A stretch of 64,000 nt of DNA from Mytilus californianus (GCF_021869535.1 NW_026262648.1:1798001-1862000), one strand, 5' to 3'. Counted from the first letter of the stretch, positions 1 through 10,832 are shown. Notes: generated by a model from the sequence alone, not told the origin. Program-made: numbers and translations.

Positions 1-2
1 TA

Positions 3-301
3 CAATCTAAGACTGTCTCGTCTTGCAATAGTATTAAAACATTTGACTTTTCTACACTTTACACAAGTATTCCCCATTCCAAACTAAAAGACAAATTGAA
101 AGAGTTGGTATTACTTTGTTTCATTAAAAAGAATGGCGAACGTAGATACAAGTATTTTGTCTTTAGGGAAGGATAAATCCTACTTTGTAAATAATCACTC
201 TGATTCAAACAAAAAATTCTCTGAAACTGACATTATCAAGATGTTTGATTTCTTGATTGACAACATATTTGTAACGTTTGGTGGACGTGTTTTTCAACAG
301 T
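3..301 (+). pseudogene. Penelope-like reverse transcriptase fragment (broken)
   Basis: Two adjoining frames read as the palm region of a Penelope-like element (PLE) reverse transcriptase. Positions 3-165 give a block containing TFDFSTLYT-type residues (KTFDFSTLYTSIPHSKLK). After a frameshift near 165-175, positions 175-301 give KSYFVNNHSDSNKKF and FLIDNIFVTFGGRVFQQ. PLE proteins normally continue into the motif VGIPMGTN. Here the homology stops at 301 and unrelated sequence begins, which is also the left edge of the large duplication. The left end lies outside the window. Seen: motif order, frameshift and truncation. Inferred: PLE class, from the motif wording. Confidence 0.85.
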
Positions 302-939
302 ATCCAATGCTTACTGATAAGTAGCGTAAAGGTTATGTTTTTCATAACAGTAACTGAAAATAATTTATAAAAGAACATACTGCAATAATAACATAAAAAT
401 CTTGATTCTAAGTTTCCTTTTGTAGAATTGCAATATTTTTATCTATAAAAGTTCAGATTAACTAAGTAATTCTAGGTTTGATATTCGTGAATGTTATCAT
501 GAGGATTGAAGGAGATATGGCCTTTGGGTAAACACAGTGTAACAGTAACTCAACCAGACAGATATAAAAATATCAAAATGCAATCTTTAACAACAAACAA
601 TAATAACTAATAGTACCTAATGGTATTCGAATGTTATATGGGGATTTTGTTTTATTGAAATCCATGATATGCTATAATTTATTCATTATCTTTTATCTTT
701 GGGCTTTAGGGACAATTGTCTCATTGACAATCCTACCACATCTCCTTTTTTATATGGCTGAGAGTTAACTGTAGTTTTTTGTGTTTATAAGCCATGATTG
801 TGTTACACTTTCAGGCTAACAAATAGCCTTGCAAAAGGCATCTGGTATGGAATTTCTGGAAGCATATCAAGAACTAGTATATAAGAATTAATTCTGTAAT
901 AAGAGTCATGAAAAAAGAAAGAAATTTTTCCATCTTTAT

Positions 940-1230
940 GAGATATCTTGTACAGTTAAGAAGATATCTTTAAAAGTACAGTATATATTATTTACTTTAT
1001 GATATATCTTATCTAATGTACAAAACATCTTTAGTTTATAAGATATCTCAATTAGTTTATTGGTTATCTTATTTAATATATTAGATATCTTAAATACATA
1101 AAAAAAAATTCATCAAGTTAGAATATCTTATTAACTTCAAATTTAGTTTAAAATATATCTTTAAAACAAAAAAAATTATAAGTAATCAGTTAAGGTAAAC
1201 AAGATATCTTTTTTAATTGCTGTTAAGGAC
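940..1230. repeat. AGATATCT-rich palindromic AT stretch (copy 1)
   Basis: The six-base palindrome GATATC, usually within AAGATATCTT, recurs many times in A/T-only surroundings with irregular spacing, together with degraded forms such as AATATCTT. There is no reading frame. The same stretch in copy 2 is longer, so it expands or contracts. Confidence 0.7.
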
Positions 1231-1340
1231 TATTTTGTAAAACATTGGAAATTTAACAAGTTAATATAGCCGAATTTTTAAATGAAGGACATCTTTAACC
1301 AAATGAATGTATTTGACTCTACAAAAACCTTTTTCAGTGT

Positions 1341-1957
1341 TATGATTATTTCCAACATTAGCTTTTGTAAAGAATGTCCTTTTTAAACATATTTGAAATA
1401 AATACTATAAAATCTCGCGTAGTGGTATTAACCATATGTGGATTCTTAAAAATTCTAAAGAACTTCTGGACAATTTTAAATCTTGGTCTATTTCTGAAAT
1501 TAATTCTAACATAACTTTTGATTTTTTAACCCTGTATACCAACATTTCCCATGTGAAATTATAAAATTGCTTTGAAAAAACATTGAACGATAAAATTTCT
1601 TCTTATGTGACGTTTACATTTTCTGACACGCGAAGCAATGAATGTGGTTTTTAATTTGATAGATGCTTTTGTGCTTTTTTGTAAATGATTGTTTGTTTTG
1701 ATATTGTAACACAGTGATAACTGCTGTACCCATATTTTGACTATTTTATTTATTATGTCTGTTTTGTTCGCGCATCGTTGTAAATATAACGGAATTTGAA
1801 GAGACTGTCGTACAAGTGAGAGGTTTAGCGCTACAAAACCAGGTTCAATCCACCATTTTCTACATTTGAAAATGCCTGTACCAAGTCAGTTATGATTATT
1901 TCCAACATTAGCTTTTGTAAAGAATGTCCTTTTTAAACATATTTGAAATAAATACTA
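1341..1957 (+). mobile_element. 483-bp insertion flanked by 67-bp direct repeats (copy 1)
   Basis: The 67 bases at 1341-1407 reappear exactly at 1891-1957 and bracket 1408-1890. The insert begins with a PLE reverse-transcriptase piece and ends with a short stretch (about 1800-1885) carrying a B-box-like GGTTCAATCC. A perfect flanking repeat of this length resembles a very long target-site duplication. The same arrangement is in copy 2, so the insertion predates the duplication. Confidence 0.7.
1421..1564 (+). pseudogene. PLE reverse transcriptase fragment (copy 1)
   Basis: A 47-codon open stretch reads SGINHMWILKNSKELLDNFK, then ITFDFLTLYTNISHVKL and a stop. This is the segment just before and including the first palm motif of PLE reverse transcriptases, whose usual form ends in TTIPH or TSIPH. 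Copy 1 has Ser where copy 2 and the family have Pro. It is non-functional. Confidence 0.75.
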
Positions 1958-2204
1958 AAAATTTGACAAAATAAAATAGTTTTGAGCTACTAGTATATTA
2001 TCTATAAGCATTTATAATTTAGTAATGCGTATACAAATAAACCAAACTATTGTTAGAGCTTAAAATCTATTCTTATGATACTATCATTTTATAAATTTTA
2101 TTACAAATTTAAAACAGATTGTAAAGGGTTCAGTAGTTCTAAGCAGTGTCCCGCCCACAACTACTACTGTCAGTGCAAATGTTTAATATTGATTAACATT
2201 TATT

Positions 2205-2930
2205 TGAGTGCATTTATCAGTAAAATATAGAAAATAAGTTAGAAAAGTCTAAATTTTGCTAAGGGTATTCTCTCTCGATTATGGAGAAGCTTCTATTCAA
2301 ATTTTAAAACAAAATCGTAAGGGGTTCCGCTGAACTGTTTCTTGGCCTGCGATTGCTGCTCTTAGTGTTAAAGTGTCATGTTGACTTAAAAAGTGAGTCC
2401 ATTTATCAGTAAAATACAGAATTTTTAACAAAATATCAATTTTTTTCTTTAGATGCTATTTCATGGTCTAGAAGATTAGCTTCTGTCTAAGATTTATAAC
2501 AAGTATCCATGAAGGTTTACAAATTTATCATGTCAAAAACGTTTAATCCCTGACTGTAAGTAAATGATTGCAAAAACCTAAGTCCATCTATAAGAAAAAT
2601 ACTGAAAAAAAATATTTTCAAAAGTTTGATCAAACACTATCTCTTCTGCCAAAGTTTCATAAAATTCTATGAAGGTTTGATACAGTAGTTGATGTGTAAC
2701 AAACTTTAACCCCAGACTGTATACGTATTTTTTTGTTAAATGTAAAAAAAAAGTCCATTTATCAGTTGAATATAGAAAAATGATAATAAATATTATCAAA
2801 ATTTTGCTCTGAATACTGTATTCTGGTCATAACTAAGCCTCTGTCCAGATTTCCTAAATTCCATGAAAGTTTGACAAAGTTATTGATGTTTGAAAAAAAT
2901 TAACCTCAGATTAAATCTGAATATTAACTG
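2205..2930. repeat. ~180-bp diverged tandem repeat, 4 units (copy 1)
   Basis: Units open with GTCCATTTATCAGTAAAATA or a variant at about 2211, 2398, 2581 and 2752 (spacings 187, 183, 171). Each ends with a phrase like CATGAAGGTTTGACAAAGTTATTGATG. A fifth unit lies at 3970-4115, displaced by the insertion at 2940-3965. No coding capacity was seen. Confidence 0.8.
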
Positions 2931-2939
2931 TAAAACAAG

Positions 2940-3965
2940 ACTGCACACGCTTAAATGTCTCGCCTACATACTGACCATTGATTTTATGTTGATAGTCCTA
3001 CATATAAAGTTTTACTACAAGTATCACATTATCATTTATTATCCAAGATAATGAGGTCAAGGTCAGATAAACCAAACTGGAAATACATGTACACCTTTTA
3101 TACACAGAATATAGATGACCTATTGCTTATTGTATAAAAGAAACAGACCAAACGATGGAAATTCTATACTGACCAATGAACCATGAAAATGAAGTCAAGG
3201 TCATTTGAACCCTGCCAGACAGACACCTTAAAATAATTCCATGCATCAAATATAGTTGACCTATTGCTTAAAGTTTAAGAAAAACAGACCAAAACACAAA
3301 AACTTAACATAAGCAATGAACAATGAAAATGAGGTCAAGGTCAAATAAAACCTGCCAGACTGACATGAACATCGTAAAATATTTCCATACACCAAATACA
3401 GTTGACCTATTACATACAGTACTAGAAAAACAGACCAAAACACAAAACTAAACTATGACCACTGAACCATGAAAATGAGGTCAAGGTCAGATGACACCTG
3501 CCAGTTGGACATGTACACCTTACAATCATTACATACACCAAATATAGTAGACCTATTGCTTATAGTATCTCAGATATGGACTTGACCACGAAAACTTAAC
3601 CTTGTTCACTGATCCATGCAATGAGATCGAGGTCAAGTGAAAACTGTCTGACAGGCATGAGGACCTTGCAAGGTACGCACATACCAAATATAGTTATCCT
3701 ATTACTCATAATAAGAGAGAAATTAACATTACAAAAAATCTTAACTTTGTTTTTCAAGTAATACTGAACCATGAAAATGAGGTCAAGGACAATGGACATA
3801 TGACAGACGGAAACTGCATATCATAAGGCATCTATATACAAAGTAGGAAGCATCCAGGTCTTCTACCTTCTGAAATATTAAGCTTTTAAGAAGTTAGTTA
3901 ACGGCGCCGCCAGATCACTATCCCTTTGTCGAGCTTTCTGCGACAAAAGTCGCAGGCTCGACAAA
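2940..3965. repeat. Insertion carrying a ~144-bp array with TCAAGGTCA
   Basis: Present only in copy 1 of the duplication. It holds six diverged units of about 140-157 bp. Each has AATGAGGTCAAGGTCA or a derivative and the phrase ACCAAATATAGTTGACCTATT. The 9-mer TCAAGGTCA is intact at 3057-3065, 3195-3203, 3335-3343 and 3481-3489 and degraded near 3630 and 3780. TCAAGGTCA is the extended half-site bound by monomeric nuclear receptors of the NR5A and ERR groups (established knowledge). Whether it is used here is unknown. The insertion ends with the hairpin CTGCGAC-AAAA-GTCGCAG (about 3938-3955). Confidence 0.75.
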
Positions 3966-3969
3966 AAAC

Positions 3970-4115
3970 TAAGTCCATTTATCAGCAAAATACAGAATAA
4001 TGAAAATAAATATTTTCAGAATTTCGCTCTTGATACAGTATATTGCTTATAAACAATCTTCTGTCCAAATTTCATAAAATTCCATGAAGGTTTGACAAAG
4101 TTATTGATTTCAAAA
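3970..4115. repeat. Fifth ~180-bp unit of copy 1
   Basis: Begins GTCCATTTATCAGCAAAATA and ends with the same TTTGACAAAGTTATTGAT phrase as the units at 2205-2930. It corresponds to 9451-9600 in copy 2. Confidence 0.7.
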
Positions 4116-4975
4116 ATAAACCTTTTACCATAGAATGACCCAAAATGTTTAATCTACCGAAGGAATCAAAGCTATGGCTCGCTTTCACAACATAAATGTT
4201 GAAGGCTCGACAAAAATCCGTGCAGGTTCGTTTATTCAAGTTTTGAAATCTTTATAATCACAGACTTTACCAAAATACTGACTGCAATTAAGCTATGCCA
4301 ATATTCATTAGTGAAATACAAATTAAATGAAGTGGGGTCAAAAATTGACCCTAGATACTAATAAGTATAGTAGTACCTGGTAAATCAATAGATATTGGTC
4401 CATGGTAAAATATGGAAAATAAGAAAAACAATTTATATCTTAAATTTACTCCTGAAATTAAAATGGGGAATCTTTAACATGTAAACTATGCAAAAGATAT
4501 ATAAACCATTGAATCTGACAATCCAAAGATAATGAACCAAGACTAAGACGCAGGGTCAAATAATTTCCGTGGAGACAGGAAATGTCAATGCTAATACAAC
4601 TTAATACCAAATACCATTGACTTATTATAAGTGGTTCCCTTTAAACTGATAAAACACAAACTTTAAGATATAAGCAATACAAACGTTTCAAAGTCAATGA
4701 TTTTTTTTAATGAACCATTATGCGTGAAGAGGACCATATAATCTCCATGGAAATGAGATGAGCAAAATTAATGCTAATAGGATTGCATACCAATATGTTT
4801 TAACAGAATAAATCTGATTTGATAAAAGATTTTGAAGGAAATAACTAATGCAAAATGTTTTTTTTTTTTATTTAATAGTCTCCTGTGTAATAACTCTTTA
4901 TTTGAAGAATTTGCAGATGGTTTGCTGCAAAGCAAATTATTTTATTAGTATCACCAACAAATCCTATTTTCGGCG

Positions 4976-5090
4976 ATACTTCCTCCGTTGAAGGCCGTTT
5001 GGTGACCTATAGCTGTTAATGTCTGTGTCATTTGGTCTCTTGTAGAGAGTTGTCTTATTGGCAATCATACCACATCTTTTTTTTATTTTT
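4976..5090 (+). repeat. Dispersed family D, short copy
   Basis: Contains the family D tail: GTTGAAGGCCGTTTGGTGACC, a middle block near TTTGGTCTCTTGTAGAGAG, and GGCAATCATACCACATCT. About 14 copies or pieces of this family lie in the window in both orientations. Other copies show further blocks (ACTAGTGTAAAACCATTCAA; TGACTTAGGACAGGTGC) and imply a full length of roughly 400 bp. No coding region was seen. It looks like a non-autonomous transposon of molluscs (inference). Confidence 0.75.
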
Positions 5091-5129
5091 ATATATACAA
5101 GTAGATATTAAAGTTATTCAATTTGAATA

Positions 5130-5365
5130 AACTTGAATAGTGAATAGTGCAAAAAACACAGTTCACTATTCATGAATTTTGAAAAGTGAAAAGTGAATAG
5201 TGAATAGTGAACGTACTTCAGCCCGGTCAGGAAATCATGAATTGGTTTGAGCTTTTGACATCCTATTGATAGGTGCGTTCGAACATCCAACCACTATATA
5301 GAAAGATAGTATCTATATGTATTTTCACTTCTATAACAAAAGATTCCATATACTAAGTAAACATT
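5130..5365. other. Spacer with GAATAGTG repeats
   Basis: Short direct and inverted repeats of TGAATAGTGAA lie at 5130-5215. The rest is AT-rich with no gene seen. Confidence 0.6.
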
Positions 5366-5369
5366 TCAA

Positions 5370-5625
5370 TAAAAAATCCCCAATTAAAATAAGATAAAAA
5401 AAAAAAACAGTAAAACATCCCCAATTAAAATTTGGATAAAAACAGTAAAACATCCCCTGTTAAAATTTGGATAAAAGCAGTAAAGCATCCCAATTAACAT
5501 TTGGATAAAGACGGTAAAGCATTCTCAATTAAAATTTCGATAAAAATAGTAAAACATTTAAAATTTGGATAAAAACGGTAAAACGTTCCCAGTTAAAATT
5601 TAGATAAAAACAAATAAAATAGCCC
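5370..5625. repeat. ~35-bp minisatellite, about 7 units
   Basis: Units follow the pattern TAAAACATCCCCAATTAAAA then TTTGGATAAAAACAG. They carry substitutions and small deletions; one unit is shortened. It lies between the two copies of the duplication. Confidence 0.85.
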
Positions 5626-5645
5626 TTTCCTGTTAAAAACGTGTC

Positions 5646-5921
5646 GACAGAGCCACCGCGCTCTGTCTGTACCAATTATAACGAATACTTGGTACCCCAC
5701 CCTCCAAAGGTTTGACCGAGCCACCGCACATCGGTCAGACCGAGCCACCGCCCATCGGTCAAACTGAGCCACCGCACATCAGTCAAACTGAGCCACCTGA
5801 CTCAGTTTGTAGCAGTAATAGTGGATACTTGGTACTTATGGAAGGGGACGTTACTATACCTAAATGGGAGGTATAGCATCTGTGAACCCTAAACACAGAG
5901 ATCGTTTTACTTCCCATACGT
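5646..5921 (+). other. Array of five short hairpins with covarying stems, plus a junction-like fold
   Basis: Five hairpins share the loop core GCCACC: 5646-5667 (stem GACAGAG/CTCTGTC), 5714-5736 and 5738-5760 (GACCGA/TCGGTC), 5763-5783 (ACTGA/TCAGT), 5785-5808 (AAACTGAG/CTCAGTTT). The first and the last are each followed by a related tail ending ATACTTGGTAC. Beyond lie two more hairpins, 5855-5875 (TATACC/GGTATA) and 5880-5898 (CTGTG/CACAG). They are enclosed by a possible outer stem of ACTTATGGAAG near 5833 with CTTCCCATA near 5910. GC content is clearly above the surroundings. There is no open frame. Function is unknown; a structured RNA or a hairpin-type repeat are both possible. Confidence 0.65.
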
Positions 5922-6879
5922 GATTACAAGTATCCAATGCTTACTGATAAGTAACGTAACGGTTATGTTTTTCATATCAGTCACTGAAAATAATTTATAA
6001 AAGAACATACTGCAATAATAACATAAAAATCTTGATTCCAAGTTTCCTTTTGTAAGAAGTGCAATATTTTTATCTATAAAAGTTCAAATTAACTAAGTAA
6101 GTCTAGGTTTGATATTCTTGAAGGTTATCATGAGGATTGAAGGAGATGTGGCCTTTGGGTAAACACAGTGTAACAGTAACTCAACCAGACAGATATAAAA
6201 TTATCAAAATGCAATCTTTAACAATAAACAATAATAACTAATAGTACCTAATGGTATTCGAATGTTATATGGGGATTTTGTTTTATTGAAATCCATGATA
6301 AGCTATATTTAATCCATAATCTTTCATCTTTGGGATTTAGGGACAATTGTCTCATTGGCAATCCTACCACATCTCCTTTTTCATATGGCTGAGAGTAAAC
6401 TGTAGTTTTTTGTGTTTATAAGCCATTGTGTTACACTTTTAGGCTAACAAATAGCCTTGCAAAAGGCATCTGGTATGGAATTTCTCGAAGCATATCTATC
6501 AAGAACTAGTATATAAGAATTAATTCTGTAATAAGAATCATGAAAAAAGAAAGAAATTTGTCCATCTTTATGTTGTTCTATGTTGTTCTTATCAGTTCAA
6601 GATAGAAAACATATTTTTATAATTTATTTAATGAGCACACGTTCTTTATTACAAACACATAATTTACTGTCTTAAACAATTTCTCCTGATTTCTACATAC
6701 GACAGTACAAGTTCTTCAAGTCTTTAAATACATACAAATTTTTGTCACATCCAATTTCTTGTCTTGTATGTCTTCATATGAAAAATGCAACAATCATCAA
6801 GTCATACAAATGTAAGTGGGATTACATCCACAGTCTTTGAAATAACTATTTAATATTGAGTACTGTCTTGTGACTGTAA

Positions 6880-6978
6880 TGATTTACTTCTAATACAATT
6901 CACTTTATTCAAAGATAAAGTTCTGACCACTGTGATTCCTCTTCAACCATTAGCTTGTTTTGAACATTTCTCAACATA
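6880..6978 (-). other. Candidate 3' terminal exon with poly(A) signal
   Basis: On the minus strand, TTTTTACTTTTCAG is followed by an exon start at 6978. About 70 bases later comes AATAAA (6909-6904). All frames close quickly, so it would be 3' UTR. It lies in the block found only in copy 2 of the duplication. It is proposed as the last exon of the transcript with exons at 10832-10775 and 11512-11429. This rests on splice strings only. Confidence 0.35.
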
Positions 6979-7139
6979 CTGAAAAGTAAAAACAACATTT
7001 ATAATCTTAAAGCATGCATGCTGTTTGCTGGACTTTAATCAGCCTTAAATCAAACATTCATATGAAATTTTGAATTTGTAAATGAAAATGGAAAGGTTGA
7101 TTTCTCAGTACTGTGTATGGCAAGCTGTTTTTATATTAT

Positions 7140-7720
7140 TAAATTTCAAGATATCTTAGAAAGTTAAATATATATCTTGTATTCTTAATGAGATATCTCA
7201 TTTAATTTGAAGTTTATAAATTACTTATACATTTTATAAGATGTCTTTTTAACTTTAAACAAATAGTTTATCTCTGACTCATATATTTTATGAGACATTT
7301 TGTCTACTTTATGAGATATCTTTTACAGTTAAGAAGATATCTTTAAAAGTACAGTATATATTATTTACTTTATGATATATCTTATCTAATGTACAAAACA
7401 TCTTTAGTTTATAAGATATCTCAATTAGTTTATTGGATATCTTATGTAATATATTAGATATCTTAAATACATAAAAATATTTTCATCAAGTTAGAATATC
7501 TTTTTAACTTCAAATTAAATAAGATATCACATAAAGAATACCACATATCTTATTTACTTTGCAAGATATATTATTCAATTAATAAGATATAGTTTAGAAT
7601 TTACAAGATATCTTATCAAGTTTATAAAATATATTTTATTTAGTTTAAAATATACCTTTAAAACAGAAAAAATTATAAGTTATCAGTTAAGGTAAACAAG
7701 ATATCTTTTTTAATTGCTGT
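7140..7720. repeat. AGATATCT-rich palindromic AT stretch (copy 2)
   Basis: Longer version of the stretch at 940-1230, with many AAGATATCTT and GATATCTTAT motifs at irregular spacing in almost pure A/T. Nothing coding was seen. Confidence 0.7.
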
Positions 7721-7837
7721 TAAGGACTATTTTGTAAAACATTGGAAATTTAACAAGTTAATATAGCCGAATTTTTAAATGAAGGACATCTTTAACCAAA
7801 TGAATGTATTTGAATCTACAAAAACCTTTTTCAGTGT

Positions 7838-8461
7838 TATGATTATTTACAACATTAGCTTTTGTAAAGAATGTCCTTTTTAAACATATTTGAAATAAAT
7901 ACTATAAATTCTCGCGTAGTGGTATTAACCATATGTGGATTCTTAAAAATTCTAAAGAACTTCTGGACAATTTTAAATCTTGGTCTATTTCTGAAATTAA
8001 TTCTAACATAACTTTTGATTTTTTAACCCTGTATACCAACATTCCCCATGTGAAATTATAAAATTGTTTTGAATAAACATTGAACAACAAAATTTCTTCT
8101 TATGTGACGTTTACATTTTCTGACGTCAGACACGCGAAGCAATGAATGTGGTTTTTAATTTGATAGAAGCTTTTGTGCTTTTTTGTAAATGGTTGTTTGT
8201 TTTGATATTGTAACACAGTGATGACTGCTGTACCCATATTTTGACTATTTAATTTATTATGTCTGTTTTGTTCGCGCATCGTTGTAAATATATCGGAATT
8301 TGAAGAGACTGTCGTACAAGTGAGAGGTTTAGCGCTATAAAACCAGGTTCAATCCACCATTTTCTACATTTGAAAATGCCTGTACCAAGTCAGTTATGAT
8401 TATTTCCAACATTAGCTTTTGTAAAGAATGTCCTTTTTAAACATATTTGAAATAAATACTA
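7838..8461 (+). mobile_element. Insertion flanked by 67-bp direct repeats (copy 2), with PLE fragment
   Basis: Direct repeats at 7838-7904 and 8395-8461 differ from each other by about one base. They bracket the same PLE piece (7918-8061, reading through NHMWILKNSKELLDNFK to a TNIPHVKL stop) and the B-box-like SINE end (GGTTCAATCC near 8346). This is the shared ancestor of the copy 1 insertion. Confidence 0.7.
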
Positions 8462-8707
8462 TAAATTTGACAATATAAAATAGTTTTGAGCTACTAGTAT
8501 ATTATCTATAAGCATTTATAATTTAGTAATGCGTATACAAATAAACCAAACTATTGTTAGAGCTTAAAATCTATTCTTACGATACTATCATTTTATAAAT
8601 TTTATTACAAATTTAAAACAGATTGTAAAGGGTTCAGTAGTTCTAAGCAGTGTCCCGCCCACAACTACTACTGTCAGTGCAAAAGTTTAATATTGATTAA
8701 CATTTAG

Positions 8708-9610
8708 TTGAGTGCATTTATCAGTAAAATATAGAAAATAAGTTAGAAAAGTCTAAATTTTGCTAAGGGTATTCTCTCTCGATTATGGAGAAGCTTCTAT
8801 TCAAATTTTAAAACAAAATCGTAAGGGGTTCCGCTGAACTGTTTCTTGGCCTGCGATTGCTGCTCTTAGTGTAAAAGTGTCATGTTGACTTAAAAAGTGA
8901 GTCCATTTATCAGTAAAATACAGAATTTTTAACAAAATATCTAATTTTTTCTTTAGATGTTATTTCATGGTCTAGAAGATTAGCTTCTTTCCAAGATTTA
9001 TAACAAGTATCCATGAAGGTTTACAAATTTATCATGTCAAAAAAGTTTAATCCCAGACTGTATGTAAATGTTAACTGCAAAAAACTAAGTCCATCTATAA
9101 GAAAAATACTGAAAAAAAAATATTTTCAAAAGTTTGCTTCAAACACTATCTCTTCTACCAAAGTTTCATAAAATTCTATGAAGGTTTGATACAGTAGTTG
9201 ATGTGTAACAAACTTTAACCCCAGACTCTATACGTATTTATTTGTTAAATGTAAAAAAAAGTCCATTTATCAGTATAATATAGAAAAATGAAAATGAATA
9301 TTATCAAAATGTTCCTCTGAATACTGTATTCTGGTCATAACTAAGCCTCTGTCCAAATTTCCTAAATTCCATGAAAGTTGCACAAAGTTATTGATAACTG
9401 AAAAACTTTAACCTCAGATTAAATCTGAATGTTAACTGTAAAAAAACTAAGTCCATTTTTTCAGCAAAATACAGAATAATGAAAATAAATATTTTCAAAA
9501 TTTTGCTCTGGATACTGTATTTTGGGTATAAACAATCTTCTGTCCAAATTTCATATAATTCCATGAAGGATTGACAAAGTTATTGATTTCTAAAATAAAC
9601 CTTTTACCAT
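8708..9610. repeat. ~180-bp tandem repeat, 5 units (copy 2)
   Basis: Units begin at about 8714, 8901, 9090, 9262 and 9451 (spacings 187, 189, 172, 189), each opening with a form of TCCATTTATCAGTAAAATA. This uninterrupted array shows that the 1 kb block in copy 1 is an insertion. A solitary relative lies at 43838-43990. Confidence 0.8.
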
Positions 9611-10389
9611 AGAATGACCCAAAATGTTTAATCTACTGAAGGAATCTAAGCTATGTCTCGCTTTCACAACATAAATGTTGCAGGCTCGACAAAAATCCAT
9701 GGATGTTCGTTTATTCAAGTTCAAGTATTCAAAAATTGACCCTAGATACTAATAAGTATAATAGTACCTGGTAAATCAATAGATATTGGTCCAAGGTAAA
9801 ATATGGAAAATAAGCAAAACAATTTATATCTTAAATTTACTCCTGAAATTAAAATGGGGAATCTTTAACATGTAAACTATGCAAAAGATATATAAACCAT
9901 TGAATCTGACAATCCAAAGATAATGAACCAAGACTAAGACGCAGGGTCAAATAATTTCCGTGGAGACAGGAAATGTCAATGCTAAAACAACTTAATACCA
10001 AATACCATTGACGTAATTATTATAAGTGGTTCCCTTTAAACTGATAAAAACACAAACTTTAAGATATAAGCAATACAAACGTTTCAAAGTCAATGATTTT
10101 TTTTTAATGAACCATTATGCGTGAAGAGGACCATATAATCTACATGGAAATGAGATGAGCAAAATTCATGCTAATAGGATTGCATACCAATATGTTTTAA
10201 CAGAATAAATCTGATTTGATAAAAGATTTTGAAGGAAATAACTAATGAAAAATGTTTTTATTTTTATTTAATAGTCTCCTGTGTAATAACTCTTTATTTG
10301 AAGAATCTGCAGATGGTTTGCTGCAAAGCATATTATTTTATTAGTATCACCAACAAATCCTATTTCGGCGATACTTCCTCCCTCTTCAA

Positions 10390-10770
10390 CAATTTTAACA
10401 AAATGTGCAGAAGCTACTGAAGTGACCTATTATTTTTTTTATATCATCTTGAATATGCATTAAACATTTACCACAGTATAGTGAACAAACAATGTCGGAA
10501 AGGTTGACTGTGCTCATTGTTGAAAGCCGTATAGTAACCTATAGTTGCTTAAAATCTGCAATATTTGGACTCTGGTAGATAATTATCTCATTTGCAAGCA
10601 TACCACACCTCTTTAATTTGTGAAAATTTATTAAAAGATCAACCCATCAAGTCTCCTACATGTAAACATTGCTTCAAGTCTTCTTTGATGTATGACCTGT
10701 CCTTTCTACCAATTTCAAAATTCATAACTGCTTCTCCTTATAATGTTATGCATTGGTTATAATCTTCATA
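10390..10770. other. Spacer with a family D piece
   Basis: AT-rich DNA. Positions 10500-10615 carry a diverged family D tail (TGTTGAAAGCCGTATAGTAACC; GCAAGCATACCACACCTCTT). No gene was seen. Confidence 0.6.
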
Positions 10771-10774
10771 TTAC

Positions 10775-10832
10775 CTTTCTATGCATTTAACTTTAAGATT
10801 CTTCGTTTGATTCAGTCGTGATTAATCATTTG
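10775..10832 (-). other. Candidate non-coding internal exon
   Basis: On the minus strand the acceptor TTTTATGTTTTGCAG precedes 10832, and the donor AAAG then GTAATA follows 10775, giving 58 bases. All three frames contain stops, so it would be 3' UTR. It lies between two other splice-bounded segments on the same strand (11512-11429 and 6978-6880). Evidence is limited to splice signals. Confidence 0.35.

Larger units (their letters stand above)
302..4982 (+). repeat. Segmental tandem duplication, copy 1
   Basis: This block is repeated in the same orientation at 5929-10382. Both begin with TATCCAATGCTTACTGATAA and end near GGCGATACTTCCTCC. Nearly every line matches with scattered substitutions, by eye well above 90 percent. 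Copy 1 has a ~1 kb insertion (about 2940-3965) that copy 2 lacks. It lacks a ~740 bp block present in copy 2 (about 6570-7310), lacks ~130 bp of the AT-rich palindromic stretch, and has ~95 bp more near 4230-4325. No intact gene was seen; the content is AT-rich spacer, PLE debris and a ~180-bp array. Confidence 0.9.
5929..10382 (+). repeat. Segmental tandem duplication, copy 2
   Basis: Same-orientation counterpart of 302-4982. It retains a block at about 6570-7310 that copy 1 lacks, a longer AGATATCT stretch (7140-7720), and an uninterrupted five-unit ~180-bp array. It lacks the nuclear-receptor-site insertion. Copy 2 keeps Pro in the PLE fragment where copy 1 has Ser. Confidence 0.9.

Noticed and set aside
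5714-5808. CRISPR-like repeats with conserved GAGCCACCGC
   Set aside because: Intervening sequences are the covarying stem arms, not unique spacers.
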